This document shows positions 9,883 to 17,677 of a stretch of 64,000 nucleotides of DNA, piece after piece. Source of the DNA: Thalassococcus sp. S3. GTDB taxonomy: Bacteria > Pseudomonadota > Alphaproteobacteria > Rhodobacterales > Rhodobacteraceae. The notes beneath the pieces were generated by a model, which had not been told where the DNA came from, did no database searches, and worked only from the letters and a program-made list of their open reading frames with translations. The DNA is taken from NCBI RefSeq assembly GCF_004216475.1, contig NZ_CP022303.1, positions 744,001 through 808,000 on the forward strand, read 5' to 3'. A program made the translations under genes and the position numbers. The number at the start of each line of letters is the position of its first letter. The first letter of the stretch is position 1.

Positions 9883-9936
9883 CCCGGGAGACCTTCGCCT
9901 GGGTGGCTGTGACAAGACGGTTTGGGGAGAGGCCTG

Positions 9937-11049
9937 ATGTTTTACCGTGAAGCTGGCGATTTCAGCACGACATATGCGCAGGACAACCAGACCTTTCCGA
10001 TCAAGTTCGACCGGTATCGGTACTATGTCGTGCTGGCAGTGGCCTTCGGGGTCATTCCGTTCTTCATCACCGATTACTGGGCCAATGCGATCCTGCTGCC
10101 GTTCCTGATTTATGCGATTGCGGCGATCGGGCTGAACATTCTGACTGGGTATTGCGGGCAGGTCTCGCTGGGCACGGGCGGGTTCATGGCCGTGGGGGCC
10201 TATGCCTGTTACAAGTTCATGACCGGCGTGGATATCTGGTGGGGGGGTGAATTGCTCTTCCGGTTGCCGGAATTCAACATCGCGCTGAGCGTGCTGATGG
10301 GGGGCGTTGTGACCGCCATCGTCGGGCTGTTGTTCGGTCTGCCGAGTTTGCGGATCAAGGGATTTTATCTGGCCGTGGCGACGTTGGCGGCGCAGTTCTT
10401 TCTGGTCTGGCTCTTCAACCGGGTGTCGTGGTTCTACAATTACTCGGCCTCGGGCCAGATCACGGCGCCGCAAAGGGAGTTTCTGGGAGTTGCGATCACG
10501 GGGCCGAATACGCAGGCTTGGGCGACATATCTGTTCTGCCTGACCTTTCTGGTCATTCTGGCGGTCGTTGCGCGCAACCTGACACGCGGCAAGCTGGGGC
10601 GGACCTGGATGGGCATTCGTGACATGGACATTGCCGCGGAGATCATCGGGGTGAACCCGCTGGCGGCCAAGCTGAGCGCCTTCGCGGTGAGCTCGTTCTT
10701 CATCGGGATTTCGGGGGCGCTGTTCTTTGCGGTTTATCTGGGGGCCGTGGAAGTGGGCGAGGTGTTTGGGATCCAGAAGTCGTTCCTGGTGCTCTTCATG
10801 ATCATCATCGGGGGGCTCGGGTCGATCTTTGGCGCCTTTGCTGGCGCGGCGTTCCTGGTGGTGCTGCCCGTGGTGCTGAAGGTGCTGGGCGTGGACATGC
10901 TGGGCTGGCCCACGGATATCGTGGCGCATTTTCAGCTGGTGATCGTGGGCCTTCTGATCATCGTGTTCCTGATCCTGGAGCCGCACGGGCTGGCGCAGCT
11001 GTGGCGGCTGGCCAAGGAGAAGCTGAGATTGTGGCCCTTCCCGCATTAG
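9937..11049 (+). CDS. Branched-chain-type ABC transporter permease (LivM-like)
   Basis: A 370-residue LivM-family permease with an N-terminal cytoplasmic stretch of about 30 residues and then about ten hydrophobic segments. LivM hallmarks are LNILTGYCGQVSLGTGGFMAVGAY, here shifted from the usual GQ-SLG-a-F pattern only in detail, and the coupling loop GRTWMGIRDMDIAAEIIGV. ATG 9937 is preferred over an earlier in-frame codon because the protein then begins in the family register. It is followed within about 70 bp by the binding-protein gene. Confidence 0.92.
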   Translation: MFYREAGDFSTTYAQDNQTFPIKFDRYRYYVVLAVAFGVIPFFITDYWANAILLPFLIYAIAAIGLNILTGYCGQVSLGTGGFMAVGAYACYKFMTGVDIWWGGELLFRLPEFNIALSVLMGGVVTAIVGLLFGLPSLRIKGFYLAVATLAAQFFLVWLFNRVSWFYNYSASGQITAPQREFLGVAITGPNTQAWATYLFCLTFLVILAVVARNLTRGKLGRTWMGIRDMDIAAEIIGVNPLAAKLSAFAVSSFFIGISGALFFAVYLGAVEVGEVFGIQKSFLVLFMIIIGGLGSIFGAFAGAAFLVVLPVVLKVLGVDMLGWPTDIVAHFQLVIVGLLIIVFLILEPHGLAQLWRLAKEKLRLWPFPH

Positions 11050-11063
11050 GGCCAAAGGGGTGA

Positions 11064-11081
11064 GGCGGGGTGAACCCCGCC
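11064..11081. repeat. Short perfect hairpin upstream of the binding-protein gene
   Basis: GGCGGGGT (11064-11071), a 2-base loop, and ACCCCGCC (11074-11081) form an 8-bp perfect inverted repeat between the LivM-like gene and the binding-protein gene. It is followed by CTACGG, not by a T-run. A role in transcript processing or 5'-end protection of the binding-protein message is possible. Confidence 0.5.
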
Positions 11082-11121
11082 CTACGGAGACATCGGAGAT
11101 AACCAAGGGAGGATGAACCCG

Positions 11122-12405
11122 ATGACAATGAAACTGACAAGCATGGCGCTGTGCGCCGTGATGGCCGCGGGGCCGGTGATGGCGGATCTGGTGTTCCCCT
11201 CGCTGAGCTACCGGACCGGGCCTTACGCGGCGGGCGGCATCCCGTTCGCGGATGGCTATGCTGATTACTTTACGATGCTGAACGAGCGTGACGGCGGCAT
11301 CGGTGGTGTGATGACCCGCGTGCTGGAATGCGAGACCGGCTATAACACCGAGAAGGGTGTGGAATGCTACGAGTCGACAAAGGGTCAGGGCTCGTTGGTG
11401 TATCAGCCGCTTTCGACGGGGATCACCTATCAGTTGATCCCGCGCACGACGGCGGATGGCATTCCGATGCACACGATGGGCTACGGTCGGACGTCGGCCG
11501 CGAACGGCGATGTGTTCAGCCATACGTTCAATTATCCGGCGAATTACTGGAACGGCGCATCGGCGGCGATCAACTATCTGCTGAATGAAAACGGCGGAGA
11601 CATCTCTGGCAAGAAGATCGCGCTGGTCTATCACAACTCGGCCTATGGCAAGGAGCCGATCCGCACGCTGGAAGAGCTGTCGGAGAAACACGGGTTTGAG
11701 CTGAGCCTCGTGCCGGTGGATCACCCAGGCCAGGAGCAGAAGTCGCAATGGCTGCAGATCCGCCGGGACCGTCCGGACAACGTGATCATGTATGGCTGGG
11801 GCGTGATGAACCAGGTGGCCGTGCAGGAAGCTGCCAATATCCGTTTCCCGATGGAGAACTTCATCGGCATCTGGTGGTCCGGGTCGGAGAATGACGTTCT
11901 GGCGGCAGGTGCGGCTGCGAACGGCTACAAGGCGCTGACTTTCCACGGTGTGGGCAGCGACTATCCGGTCTTTGACGATATTCAGCAATACGTCGTGGAC
12001 GCCGGAAAGGCCGCTGGCGCGGGCGATCAGATCGGTACGGTGCTTTACAACCGTGGTCTTTATGCCGCGATGCTGGCAGCTGAAGCCGCGCGCACGGCGC
12101 AGGAGATCCACGGTGAGGCCGAGATCACGCCTGCGATGATGCGGGACGGGATGGAAGCGCTGAACATGACCGAAGAGCGGATGACCGAGCTGGGCATGCC
12201 GAATTTCGGTCCGGCTTTCCAGGTGTCCTGTGAAAATCACGGCGGTCCCGGCCTTGTGGGCGTGACTCAGTGGGATGCGGAGGCCAAGACCTGGTCGCTG
12301 ATTTCTGACTTCAAGGAGTCCGATATGGAGGTAATCCAGCCGCTGATCGACGCGGATTCGGCCTCTTACGCGTCCGAGAACAACATCGCTTCGAACTGCA
12401 GCTAA
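11122..12405 (+). CDS. ABC transporter substrate-binding protein (type 1 periplasmic fold)
   Basis: A 427-residue secreted binding protein. A signal peptide is seen at residues 1-18, ending GPVMA before DLVFPSL. The mature protein resembles LivJ/HAAT binding proteins: an N-terminal YRTGPYAAGG segment that contacts ligand, a two-lobe Rossmann-like layout, and conserved FHGVG and YNRG segments. Cysteine pairs (for example in LECETGYNTEKGVECYE) suggest disulfides, as in subgroups that bind aromatic or other non-amino-acid carboxylates. ATG 11122 is preferred because GGAGG lies nine bases upstream; ATG 11113 is too close to it. A strong hairpin follows the stop, a usual way to give the binding protein the highest expression in the operon. 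Confidence 0.9.
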   Translation: MTMKLTSMALCAVMAAGPVMADLVFPSLSYRTGPYAAGGIPFADGYADYFTMLNERDGGIGGVMTRVLECETGYNTEKGVECYESTKGQGSLVYQPLSTGITYQLIPRTTADGIPMHTMGYGRTSAANGDVFSHTFNYPANYWNGASAAINYLLNENGGDISGKKIALVYHNSAYGKEPIRTLEELSEKHGFELSLVPVDHPGQEQKSQWLQIRRDRPDNVIMYGWGVMNQVAVQEAANIRFPMENFIGIWWSGSENDVLAAGAAANGYKALTFHGVGSDYPVFDDIQQYVVDAGKAAGAGDQIGTVLYNRGLYAAMLAAEAARTAQEIHGEAEITPAMMRDGMEALNMTEERMTELGMPNFGPAFQVSCENHGGPGLVGVTQWDAEAKTWSLISDFKESDMEVIQPLIDADSASYASENNIASNCS

Positions 12406-12412
12406 GTGAACC

Positions 12413-12445
12413 GGTCCGGCTGTCGCGCCAAGTGGCAGCCGGACC
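12413..12445 (+). terminator. Stem-loop after binding-protein gene (attenuator or mRNA stabiliser)
   Basis: GGTCCGGCTG (12413-12422) and CAGCCGGACC (12436-12445) form a perfect 10-bp stem with a 13-base loop, eight bases after the stop codon. The stretch AACATTTTCCGTATTTTTATC follows, so partial termination is plausible, while the next gene still needs readthrough or its own promoter. Confidence 0.65.
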
Positions 12446-12479
12446 AACATTTTCCGTATTTTTATCGAGAAGAAGACCC

Positions 12480-13316
12480 ATGCTGGACGCCACTCAGACG
12501 AGCGAGACAAAAGCTGAGACCCTTCTTGAGGTCAACAATATCGAGGTGATCTACAATCACGTGATCCTCGTGCTGAAAGGCGTGAGCCTGAAGGTGCCCA
12601 AGGGCGGGATCACCGCACTTCTGGGCGGCAATGGCGCAGGCAAGACCACGACTTTGAAGGCAATCTCGGGCCTGCTGGCGAGCGAGCGGGGGGAGGTGAC
12701 CAAGGGGTCGATCCTCTATCGCGGCAACAACGTGCAGGAGGCGGATCCCGCGGATCTGGTCAAGCGCGGCGTGGTGCAGGTGATGGAGGGGCGGCATTGC
12801 TTTGAGCATCTGACCGTCGAGGAGAACCTGTTGACGGGCGCCTATACACGGCGCGACGGGTCGGCGGAGATCCAGCGCGATCTGGAGATGGTCTATTCCT
12901 ATTTCCCCCGGCTGAAAGAGCGGCGGAAAAGCCAGGCGGGCTATACCTCGGGCGGGGAGCAGCAGATGACGGCGATCGGGCGGGCGCTGATGTCACGACC
13001 CGAGACGATCCTGCTGGACGAGCCGTCGATGGGGCTGGCGCCGCAACTGGTGGAACAGATTTTCGGGATCGTGAAATCGGTCAACGAGAATGAAGGCGTG
13101 ACGTTTCTTCTGGCCGAGCAGAACACGAACGTGGCCCTGCGGTTTGCACATTATGGCTATATCCTGGAGAGCGGGCGTGTGGTGATGGACGGCCCTGCGG
13201 CGGAGCTGCGGGAGAACCCGGATGTGAAGGAATTCTACCTCGGCATGTCAGATGAGGGGCGCAAGTCGTTCCGCGATGTCCGCTCCTACCGGCGGCGCAA
13301 GAGGTGGCTGAGCTGA
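12480..13316 (+). CDS. Branched-chain-type ABC transporter ATP-binding protein (LivF-like)
   Basis: A 278-residue ATPase, the LivF partner of the LivG-like subunit. Motifs are Walker A GGNGAGKTT, signature YTSGGEQQM, Walker B ILLDEPSMGLAPQ and the LLAEQN switch region. The N-terminus is longer than in E. coli LivF, and the C-terminus carries a basic tail (SYRRRKR) that is common in this Rhodobacterales version. ATG 12480 is used with GAGAAGAAG upstream. Its stop overlaps the next start (TGATG). Confidence 0.92.
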   Translation: MLDATQTSETKAETLLEVNNIEVIYNHVILVLKGVSLKVPKGGITALLGGNGAGKTTTLKAISGLLASERGEVTKGSILYRGNNVQEADPADLVKRGVVQVMEGRHCFEHLTVEENLLTGAYTRRDGSAEIQRDLEMVYSYFPRLKERRKSQAGYTSGGEQQMTAIGRALMSRPETILLDEPSMGLAPQLVEQIFGIVKSVNENEGVTFLLAEQNTNVALRFAHYGYILESGRVVMDGPAAELRENPDVKEFYLGMSDEGRKSFRDVRSYRRRKRWLS

Positions 13317-13618
13317 TGGCGGAGCCGCGCGTCGCGTGCCGGACGCCCGCCGAAGGGCGGGACGGGGTGACGAATATCCCGGAGTGGAAATTCGACGCGG
13401 TGCAGGGCGCGATATTGGAGGTGCTGGGGCAGGGGCCCGTTGCGTTCTCCGAGCTGCCCGACGCGGTGAAGGTGCAGCTGCCGCATGGCGATTTGGACAG
13501 GCTTGGATCGGTCGGTTGGCATGTCACGACCGTCAAGCTTGAGATGGAAGTACGCGGAGAGCTGGCCCGGGTTCCGGGCAAAGGCCCGCAGATGGTGACA
13601 CGGGTGGAGAGAGCGTGA
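13316..13618 (+). CDS. Small protein, DUF6958-like, unknown function
   Basis: A 100-residue soluble protein with no signal peptide or membrane segment. A pattern of two helices, then LGSVGWHVTTVKLEMEVRGE, then a short basic strand (ARVPGKGP) resembles small winged-helix-like DUF6958 proteins, but I am not sure of the family. It overlaps the LivF-like stop by one base at its start and the next ligase by one base at its end, so it is tightly coupled to transporter and ligase. A regulatory or adaptor role is possible but unproven. Confidence 0.65.
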   Translation: MAEPRVACRTPAEGRDGVTNIPEWKFDAVQGAILEVLGQGPVAFSELPDAVKVQLPHGDLDRLGSVGWHVTTVKLEMEVRGELARVPGKGPQMVTRVERA

Positions 13619-14844
13619 TGCTGAAAAAACCCTTCTTCGACGATCTGGAAACCCGCAGCGCGGATGCGCGGGCCACCGATCTTGCGACCCGGTTGCCGGA
13701 ACAGGTGGCGCGTGCTCAGGGTTTGCTCGGCTATGCCGACAGTCTTGCGGGTGTGGCGGCAGCGGCGATTACCGATGCACAGGCGCTGGCCCGGTTGCCG
13801 GTGTTGCGCAAGTCCGAGCTTGGCAAAGCGCAAGCGGCGCATCCGCCGCTTGGCGGGTTCACCGTGAAGCCCGCGCATGGGTTTGCGCATGTGTTTCAAT
13901 CTCCCGGTCCGATCTATGAGCCGGGCGGGGTGGCTCACGATTGGTGGCGCATGGGGCGGTTTTTGCATGCCGTCGGGATTGGCGGCGATGACGTGGTGCA
14001 GAATTGCTTTGGCTATCATCTGACGCCGGCGGGCATGATCTTTGAAAGTGGCGCGCGGGCTGTTGGGGCCGCAGTGCTGCCCGCAGGAACGGGCCAGACG
14101 GAATTGCAGGTCACCGCCGCGCGGGATGTGGGGGCCACGGCCTATGCGGGCACGCCGGACTACCTGAAGGTGATCCTCGACAAGGCCGATGAGATGGGGG
14201 TGGAGTTGGGCTTTACCAAGGCGGCTGTCGGGGGGGGTGCGCTCTTTCCGACCCTGCGGCAATTCTATGCGGAGCGGGGGATTACGTGCCTGCAATCCTA
14301 CGCGACTGCCGATCTGGGCAATATCGCCTACGAAAGCGCGGCGATGGAGGGCATGATCGTGGATGAACATGTGATCGTCGAGATCGTAACCCCCGGCACC
14401 GGCGATCCGGTAGGACCCGGTGAGGTCGGAGAGGTGGTGGTGACCACGCTGAACCCTGACTACCCGCTGATCCGGTTCGCGACGGGCGATCTGAGCGCTG
14501 TGATGGAGGGGCAAAGCCCTTGCGGTCGCACAAATCTGCGCATCAAGGGCTGGATGGGGCGCGCTGATCAGACAACCAAGATCAAGGGTATGTTCGTGCG
14601 GCCCGAACAGGTAGCCGCACTCGTGGCCAAGCACGACGAGGTGGTCAAGGCTCGCGTGATTGCAAGTCGGGATGGCGAGATGGATGTCATGACGGTGAAG
14701 ATTGAAGCGCCTGAGAGCGATAGTGCCCGCTATGCAGCGTCAGTGGCGGATGTATTGAAATTGAAGGGTGCCGTGGAGGTTGTGGCGCCGGGCAGTCTGC
14801 CGAAGGACGGTTTGGTCATCGAGGATCAGCGCAGTTACGACTGA
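13618..14844 (+). CDS. Phenylacetate-CoA ligase family protein (PaaK-like)
   Basis: A 408-residue adenylate-forming enzyme of the PaaK family, distinct in length and motifs from the 656-residue ligase at the start of the operon. Features include the segment HVFQSPGPIYEPGG in the place of the usual Ser/Thr/Gly-rich P-loop, the central SYATADLGNIAYES, the GTGDPVGPGEVGEVVVTTLNPDYPLIRF-type segment with RFATGDL, and the RIKGWMGRADQTTKIKGMFV hinge and C-terminal domain. It presumably forms an aryl- or acyl-CoA. The usual SSGTTG loop is replaced by QSPGPI, which is also seen in other divergent PaaK homologues. It is the last gene of the Liv operon. Confidence 0.87.
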   Translation: MLKKPFFDDLETRSADARATDLATRLPEQVARAQGLLGYADSLAGVAAAAITDAQALARLPVLRKSELGKAQAAHPPLGGFTVKPAHGFAHVFQSPGPIYEPGGVAHDWWRMGRFLHAVGIGGDDVVQNCFGYHLTPAGMIFESGARAVGAAVLPAGTGQTELQVTAARDVGATAYAGTPDYLKVILDKADEMGVELGFTKAAVGGGALFPTLRQFYAERGITCLQSYATADLGNIAYESAAMEGMIVDEHVIVEIVTPGTGDPVGPGEVGEVVVTTLNPDYPLIRFATGDLSAVMEGQSPCGRTNLRIKGWMGRADQTTKIKGMFVRPEQVAALVAKHDEVVKARVIASRDGEMDVMTVKIEAPESDSARYAASVADVLKLKGAVEVVAPGSLPKDGLVIEDQRSYD

Positions 14845-14997
14845 AAAGCGTTACGCGTTGGAAAGGTCAGGACACATTCGCGAAAAGTCCGCACCGACGA
14901 TATGGAAGACCCGGAGGACGGAGTTCGCCCAATTCCGATCTGGAAATCCGACCAAAAAACTTGGATAACGCAGCGTCTTTGAAGCTGAGGCACTGGT

Positions 14998-16683
14998 GTG
15001 GCTGACGTCTCTTTTCGCAGGTCTTCTGCAATGCGCCGCCGGAAGGCGGGCGGTTCGAGATTGCTGGCCGGGTTTGCCGGGCTCGCGGCTGCGACCTGCC
15101 TTTTGCCGATGCTCGCTGTGGCGCTTGCCGCAACGACCGGTGGTACGGGCACGATTGCTCATCTTTTGAATACCGTTCTGCCCGGCTATGCGTTCACCAC
15201 GCTGGTGCTTGTCACGCTGGTCGCGGTTGGAGTGCTGCTGATCGGTGTCAGCACAGCCTGGCTTGTGACGATGACCCGGTTCCCTGGCCAGCGCGTTTTA
15301 GAGGTCGCCCTGGTCCTTCCTCTGGCGTTTCCGGCTTACGTACTGGCTTACGCCTATACCCATGTATTCGATCACCCGGGCGTAGTGCAGTCGACCCTGC
15401 GCGACGTGACGGGATGGGGCCCCCGCGACTATTGGTTTCCCGAAATTCGCTCGACCGAAGGCGCGGCGTTGATGCTCGTCCTCGTTCTCTATCCTTACGT
15501 CTACCTTTTGACGCGAGCGGCCTTTCTGCAACAAAGCGCGGCTGCCTTTCAGGCTGCCCGTGCCCTCGGACGGACACCTTTGGGCGCTTTTTGGACCGTC
15601 AGCTTGCCTATGGTGCGCCCCGCGATTGCCGGTGGAGTGTTGCTCGCCGTTATGGAAACCATCGCCGATTTCGGCACGGTTGCGTATTTTGGTGTGCAGA
15701 CCTTTGCCACCGGGATTTATACAAGTTGGTTTTCCATGGCTGATCGCGCAGCAGCGGCACAGCTTGCGCTATGTCTTCTGAGCTTTGCCCTGCTTCTGGC
15801 GATGCTTGAGCGCCTCCAGCGGGGAGGCGCCCGATATCACGGGGCCAGCAAGCGTCAAGTGCCGATCCGGCCGGTGCGGCTGCGCGGCTGGCGCGCGGCG
15901 GGGGCTGTTACGATATGCGCCCTGCCGGTGATACTGGGTTTTGCGCTGCCGGTCCTTATTCTCTTCGAAATGGCCCTAGGATCCGAGCAGGATTTGCTCA
16001 GCCGTCGCTATCAGCGCTTCATCCAGAACTCTCTTGTTCTTGCGAGCGCGGCTGCCGCACTGACGGTCGCCGCGGCGATTGCGGTCGGCTTTTATCAACG
16101 TCTTGCCCCGGGTCGGATCGCGTCGGCCGCCGGTTATGTCGCCCGCCTGGGTTACGCCGTCCCGGGCGGTGTCATCGCGGTCGGTCTTCTGGTGCCTTTT
16201 GCCGCTTTCGACAATGCGCTGGACGCGTGGATGCGCGCGCGGTTCGACTATTCAACGGGGCTTCTGGTAACCGGCTCGATCTGGCTGTTGGTTGCGGCCT
16301 ATATGGTGCGATTTCTCGCGGCTGCGCTTGGCGCATACGAAGGAGGGCAAAGCACCGTCCATGCCAATATGGATGCCGCGGCACGCTCTCTGGGACAAAC
16401 CCCACTCGGGGCGTTACGCCGGGTGCACCTGCCGATCCTGACGCCAAGCTTGCTGACCGCTTTGCTGATTGTCTTCGTCGATGTGATGAAGGAGCTGCCA
16501 GCCACTCTTATTATGCGGCCCTTCAACTACGATACGCTGGCCGTGCAGGCCTACAGGCTTGCATCTGACGAACGGCTGGAAGGTGCGGCCGTTCCGTCGC
16601 TGATCATCGTTGCGGTCGGACTGCTTCCGGTTGTTTTGATTTGCAGGCAGGTCGGACGCCAAGTTCAGGGCGCCGGAAAATGA
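14998..16683 (+). CDS. Ferric-iron-type ABC transporter permease, fused double unit (FbpB-like)
   Basis: A 561-residue inner-membrane protein with two homologous halves of about six helices each, the usual FbpB/SfuB/AfuB layout. EAA-type coupling loops are visible in both halves (AARALGRTPLGAFWTVSLP and AARSLGQTPLGALRRVHLP). GTG 14998 has GAGG about seven bases upstream; ATG 15031 is an alternative. No binding protein or ATPase gene lies beside it, so it must work with partners encoded elsewhere. The stop codon TGA lies inside the first palindrome of the repeat element described next. Confidence 0.88.
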   Translation: MADVSFRRSSAMRRRKAGGSRLLAGFAGLAAATCLLPMLAVALAATTGGTGTIAHLLNTVLPGYAFTTLVLVTLVAVGVLLIGVSTAWLVTMTRFPGQRVLEVALVLPLAFPAYVLAYAYTHVFDHPGVVQSTLRDVTGWGPRDYWFPEIRSTEGAALMLVLVLYPYVYLLTRAAFLQQSAAAFQAARALGRTPLGAFWTVSLPMVRPAIAGGVLLAVMETIADFGTVAYFGVQTFATGIYTSWFSMADRAAAAQLALCLLSFALLLAMLERLQRGGARYHGASKRQVPIRPVRLRGWRAAGAVTICALPVILGFALPVLILFEMALGSEQDLLSRRYQRFIQNSLVLASAAAALTVAAAIAVGFYQRLAPGRIASAAGYVARLGYAVPGGVIAVGLLVPFAAFDNALDAWMRARFDYSTGLLVTGSIWLLVAAYMVRFLAAALGAYEGGQSTVHANMDAAARSLGQTPLGALRRVHLPILTPSLLTALLIVFVDVMKELPATLIMRPFNYDTLAVQAYRLASDERLEGAAVPSLIIVAVGLLPVVLICRQVGRQVQGAGK

Positions 16684-16807
16684 TTCATTTTCCGGCCGGA
16701 TTTTGTTTCAAAATCCGGGATACCGTTCGATCCTACCGCTCGTGCTTTTCAGGTTGCGCGGCGGAAAATGACACATTTTCCGTTCCGGATTTTTTGAAAA
16801 AATCCGG
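16673..16807. repeat. Tandemly duplicated double-palindrome element
   Basis: Two copies of a unit made of two adjacent palindromes fill the gap between the convergent permease and GTPase genes. Copy 1 is CCGGAAAATGA-T-TCATTTTCCGG (16673-16695) joined directly to CCGGATTTTG-TTT-CAAAATCCGG (16696-16718). Copy 2 is CGGAAAATG-ACA-CATTTTCCG (16762-16782) and then CCGGATTTTTT-G-AAAAAATCCGG (16785-16807). The period is 89 bp. The arms hold while the centres differ, which suggests selection for hairpins. Copy 1 contains the stop codon of the permease, and copy 2 abuts the stop of the GTPase gene. It probably acts as a bidirectional terminator and may be a REP-like family. Confidence 0.85.
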
Positions 16808-17677
16808 CTACCGATCCGAGCTATTCCACCAGGTCTCTATTTGGTCGCTGCTAATCCGCGTTGCAGGGCCAAGACCGACCAAAAGGGTCTGATCCGCATC
16901 GCAGCGTCGCGCCTCGACATGCGCGCCTGTCACATGCACCTCATAAGGCCCGTCATCCGTTAAGACAAAGCCCTTCATTCGGTAGAGTCCCGGCGGGCGA
17001 GTGGCGAGCTTTTCAGCCAGATCCGCGCGTCCGACAACTTCGTAACTGATATGCTGCCATTTGACATATGCCGGATGTTGCAGGGCCGTTTGCTGACCCG
17101 GACGCGGTGCAATGTCGAAAAGCAGAGGCGCCAGCGGAGCGTCTCCCACAAGCGACGGCAGCCGTGCACCGATCCGGCTGAGCGCGGTGCCGAGGTCCGG
17201 TTCAATCCGAGACGCTTTCGTAATCAGCGTGACGTCGCCCGCTTTGATCTGATGTTCGACCTGCGGTGCGATCAGCGGATCGTTGAGCACTGTCAGGGCA
17301 TTAATCCCGTCAACCAGGGTGACGATACCTGCATAGGACATTTCCGGTTCCGCGATGGCGGCATTGGCAATCGCTGTGGGATCTGCAACACCGCTTGCCT
17401 CCACGACCAGATGATCCGGTCTTGGGCGGCGATCCAGCGCGTCGCCGAGTGCCATGTAAAGATCCGCGCCCATCGTGCAGCAAACACAGCCATTGGTCAG
17501 CGCAATCGTGTCTTCGGTGCGGGAGGCGAGCAATTCGGCGTCGATGTTCACCGCGCCGAAATCGTTCACCATCACCAACAGGCGCAACCCGTGATCCTCG
17601 GCCAGAAGCCGGTTGATCAGGGTCGTTTTGCCAGCGCCAAGATACCCGGAGATCACGGTCAAAGGCAGGCGGTTCAT
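16808..17677 (-). CDS. G3E family GTPase (CobW/COG0523-like metallochaperone)
   Basis: A 289-residue P-loop GTPase. It has Walker A GYLGAGKTT (residues 10-18), the metal-binding NGCVCC motif (CxCC, about residue 63), the switch/Walker B region HLVVEASGVADP and a C-terminal CobW domain. The usual base-specificity motif NKxD reads TKAS, so the aspartate that selects guanine is missing. This family hands zinc or other metals to client enzymes. The start overlaps the stop of the amidohydrolase gene (ATGA), which suggests the amidohydrolase, a metalloenzyme, is its client. No zinc-regulator box was recognised upstream. Confidence 0.88.
   Translation of the reverse strand: MNRLPLTVISGYLGAGKTTLINRLLAEDHGLRLLVMVNDFGAVNIDAELLASRTEDTIALTNGCVCCTMGADLYMALGDALDRRPRPDHLVVEASGVADPTAIANAAIAEPEMSYAGIVTLVDGINALTVLNDPLIAPQVEHQIKAGDVTLITKASRIEPDLGTALSRIGARLPSLVGDAPLAPLLFDIAPRPGQQTALQHPAYVKWQHISYEVVGRADLAEKLATRPPGLYRMKGFVLTDDGPYEVHVTGAHVEARRCDADQTLLVGLGPATRISSDQIETWWNSSDR

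Noticed and set aside
8791..12510. A 1,239-codon open frame on the minus strand opposite the Liv operon
   Set aside because: It mirrors the third-position bias of the real plus-strand genes, is full of His, Arg, Pro and Gln, has no domain and no Shine-Dalgarno; the plus strand carries clear transporter motifs.
14845..14997. Small ORFs before the iron-type permease
   Set aside because: Several overlapping short frames on both strands without Shine-Dalgarno sites or recognisable sequence; treated as intergenic.
16673..16807. CRISPR array
   Set aside because: Only two units, each internally palindromic and with differing centres; no uniform spacers and no cas genes.
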